From Deltaproteobacteria bacterium (GTDB taxonomy: Bacteria > Desulfobacterota > Desulfuromonadia > Desulfuromonadales > BM103), in assembly GCA_024636215.1 (NCBI GenBank), contig JAGXHL010000082.1, positions 1 to 14,328 on the forward strand: DNA of 14,328 bases, given 5' to 3'. This document shows, piece after piece, positions 13,022-14,328 of the stretch (positions are counted from its first letter, which is position 1; the number at the start of each line of letters is the position of its first letter). The position numbers and the translations under genes are program-made. The notes under the pieces are model-generated. The model saw only the letters and a list, made by a program, of their open reading frames with translations. It did no database searches and was not told where the DNA came from.

Positions 13022-14325
13022 ATTTAGTCATATTTACTGTCCTCTTTACTGTTTTCGGGTTCTTGCTTTCCGGAATCTGGATCGCCTTGTCTCTGATGGC
13101 GACGGCTGGCATCAGTCTCGAGCTGTTTACATCTTTGCCGGTCGGCAAAATCTGGTCTCAATCGCTCTGGAACAGCCTTAATAATTGGGCGCTGGCCGCA
13201 CTTCCAATGTTCATTTTTCTCGGTGAGATGATCATGCGGACCAGAATGTCCGAATTACTGTTCGCAGGGCTCAAACCCTGGGTACAGTTCATTCCGGGCC
13301 GCCTGTTGCATATCAACGTGGTCGGCAGTGCCATTTTCGCTGCGGTATCCGGATCTTCGCCTGCGACCGTCGCGACCATTGGCAAGATAACCTTGGGTAA
13401 ACTCGAAGAGGAAGGCTATGACAAGACCCTCAGTTACGGGTCACTTGCCGGTGCAGGGACCCTCGGTCTTCTAATTCCACCGAGCATCGTGCTGATCATT
13501 TACGGCGTGCTTGGCGAAGTTTCGATCGGCCGTCTGTTCATTGCCGGTGTACTGCCAGGTATAATGTTGGCTTCTCTCTATAGCGGCTACGTAGCGCTGC
13601 GCGTATTGATCAACCCCAATCTGGCTCCGACCCAGAGGGAGATATTTACTTGGCGAGAAAGGCTTGTTTCCCTGTGCAAACTATTCCCGGTCGGTTTTCT
13701 TATCCTGTTCATCCTTGGTTCTATCTATACCGGTTTCGCAACACCCTCTGAAGCAGCGGCACTCGGTGTTCTGGGTGGTATTCTGGTTGCTGGGCTGCTC
13801 GGTGACCTGACTTGGCGCAACTTGATCGATTCAGTTAAAGGCACCATTAACACCTCAGCCATGATCTGTTTCATTATTGTAGGTGCGAGTTTTCTCTCAG
13901 TAACCATGGGCTATCTGCACCTTCCATCCACAGTGGCAAACTATATCGGTTCTCTAGGACTTAGCCCATACATCCTTATTGTATTGTTCACGCTCTTCTA
14001 CATCGTCCTTGGTTTCTTCCTGGACGGTATATCCATGATCGTAATGACTCTGCCCATTACTCTACCTTTAGCGGTGCTTTCTGGATTTGATCCAGTCTGG
14101 TTCGGTATCTTCCTGGTGCTGGTTATTGAGGCTGGTCAGATCACTCCACCTGTTGGCTTCAATCTTTTCGTTCTTCAGGGCCTGACGAATGAACCCTTGG
14201 AAAAGATAGTAATGGCGGCAATTCCCTTTTTCCTGATCATCCTATTCGCTATTATGCTGATAACCTTTTTTCCCGAGATCGTCTTGCTACTGCCCAGATT
14301 GATGATGCAGGCGGCTGTCGGTTGA
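13018..14325 (+). CDS. dctM: TRAP transporter large permease subunit (DctM family), system 2
   Basis: The product is a 435-residue polytopic inner-membrane protein, complete, ending three bases before the window edge. Motifs: ALPMFIFLGEMIM (61-73), AVSGSSPATVATIG (109-122), GAGTLGLLIPPSI (145-157), FATPSEAAALGVLGG and QITPPVGFNLFVLQ. The ATG at 13018 overlaps the dctQ stop (ATGA), with GAGGA about 10 nt upstream; the frame is open back to 12898, but that part is the dctQ gene in another frame. It shares all motifs with the first DctM but differs along its length, so the two operons are old paralogues rather than a recent duplication. Confidence 0.95.
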   Translation: MNLVIFTVLFTVFGFLLSGIWIALSLMATAGISLELFTSLPVGKIWSQSLWNSLNNWALAALPMFIFLGEMIMRTRMSELLFAGLKPWVQFIPGRLLHINVVGSAIFAAVSGSSPATVATIGKITLGKLEEEGYDKTLSYGSLAGAGTLGLLIPPSIVLIIYGVLGEVSIGRLFIAGVLPGIMLASLYSGYVALRVLINPNLAPTQREIFTWRERLVSLCKLFPVGFLILFILGSIYTGFATPSEAAALGVLGGILVAGLLGDLTWRNLIDSVKGTINTSAMICFIIVGASFLSVTMGYLHLPSTVANYIGSLGLSPYILIVLFTLFYIVLGFFLDGISMIVMTLPITLPLAVLSGFDPVWFGIFLVLVIEAGQITPPVGFNLFVLQGLTNEPLEKIVMAAIPFFLIILFAIMLITFFPEIVLLLPRLMMQAAVG

Positions 14326-14328
14326 ACC

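Overview
The window is bacterial DNA at roughly 50% G+C. It is probably from an anaerobic, marine or sediment-type proteobacterium. Dispersed structured repeats of the kind found around 520-2400 and 3490-3800 remind me of Desulfuromonadales-type genomes, but no marker gene fixes the lineage, so this is inference. The window has two very different halves.

Left half (1-3861), accessory and repeat-rich. All recognisable genes are on the minus strand. At the edge is the start of a HIT-family protein (<1-222), translationally coupled to a small unrecognised ORF (219-467) with a strong hairpin just ahead of its ribosome binding site. A repeat-derived, apparently gene-free stretch follows (517-1131). 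Next comes a HEPN/MNT toxin-antitoxin-type pair (1132-1823) lying between two direct copies of a 99-bp structured repeat (1006-1104 and 1962-2060). After a GC-rich hairpin array (2071-2239) comes a class II Fic protein with a C-terminal winged helix (2435-3484). This gene in turn lies between two direct copies of a different 40-bp repeat (2285-2324 and 3756-3795), and its leader is a 160-bp imperfect palindrome (3499-3658). Two toxin-like modules, each bracketed by its own repeat pair, make this look like a gene-capture region.

Right half (3862-14325), a compact uptake and catabolism locus with no repeats. A minus-strand operon encodes a DUF1445/YcsI-family protein (4972-5799) and an Old Yellow Enzyme-type flavin reductase with a C-terminal cysteine cluster (3862-4953). 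Divergent from it, on the plus strand, are a GntR/FCD regulator (5871-6518), a complete three-part TRAP transporter (dctP-dctQ-dctM, 6554-9539), a DUF2848 protein (9567-10253), an AEC-family permease (10340-11245), and, after a 231-bp intergenic region with two leader hairpins, a second complete TRAP transporter (11477-14325).

The GntR gene appears to have a promoter whose -10 element lies inside a perfect palindrome (5845-5865) and whose predicted transcript would begin at or next to the ATG. This suggests autoregulation and a leaderless mRNA, and possibly control of the divergent DUF1445 operon as well. Together the genes predict import of one or more small organic acids by two TRAP systems, and cytoplasmic conversion by DUF1445, DUF2848 and an ene-reductase. 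Neither the substrate nor the pathway can be named from the sequence; the combination is the best candidate for an undescribed system here.
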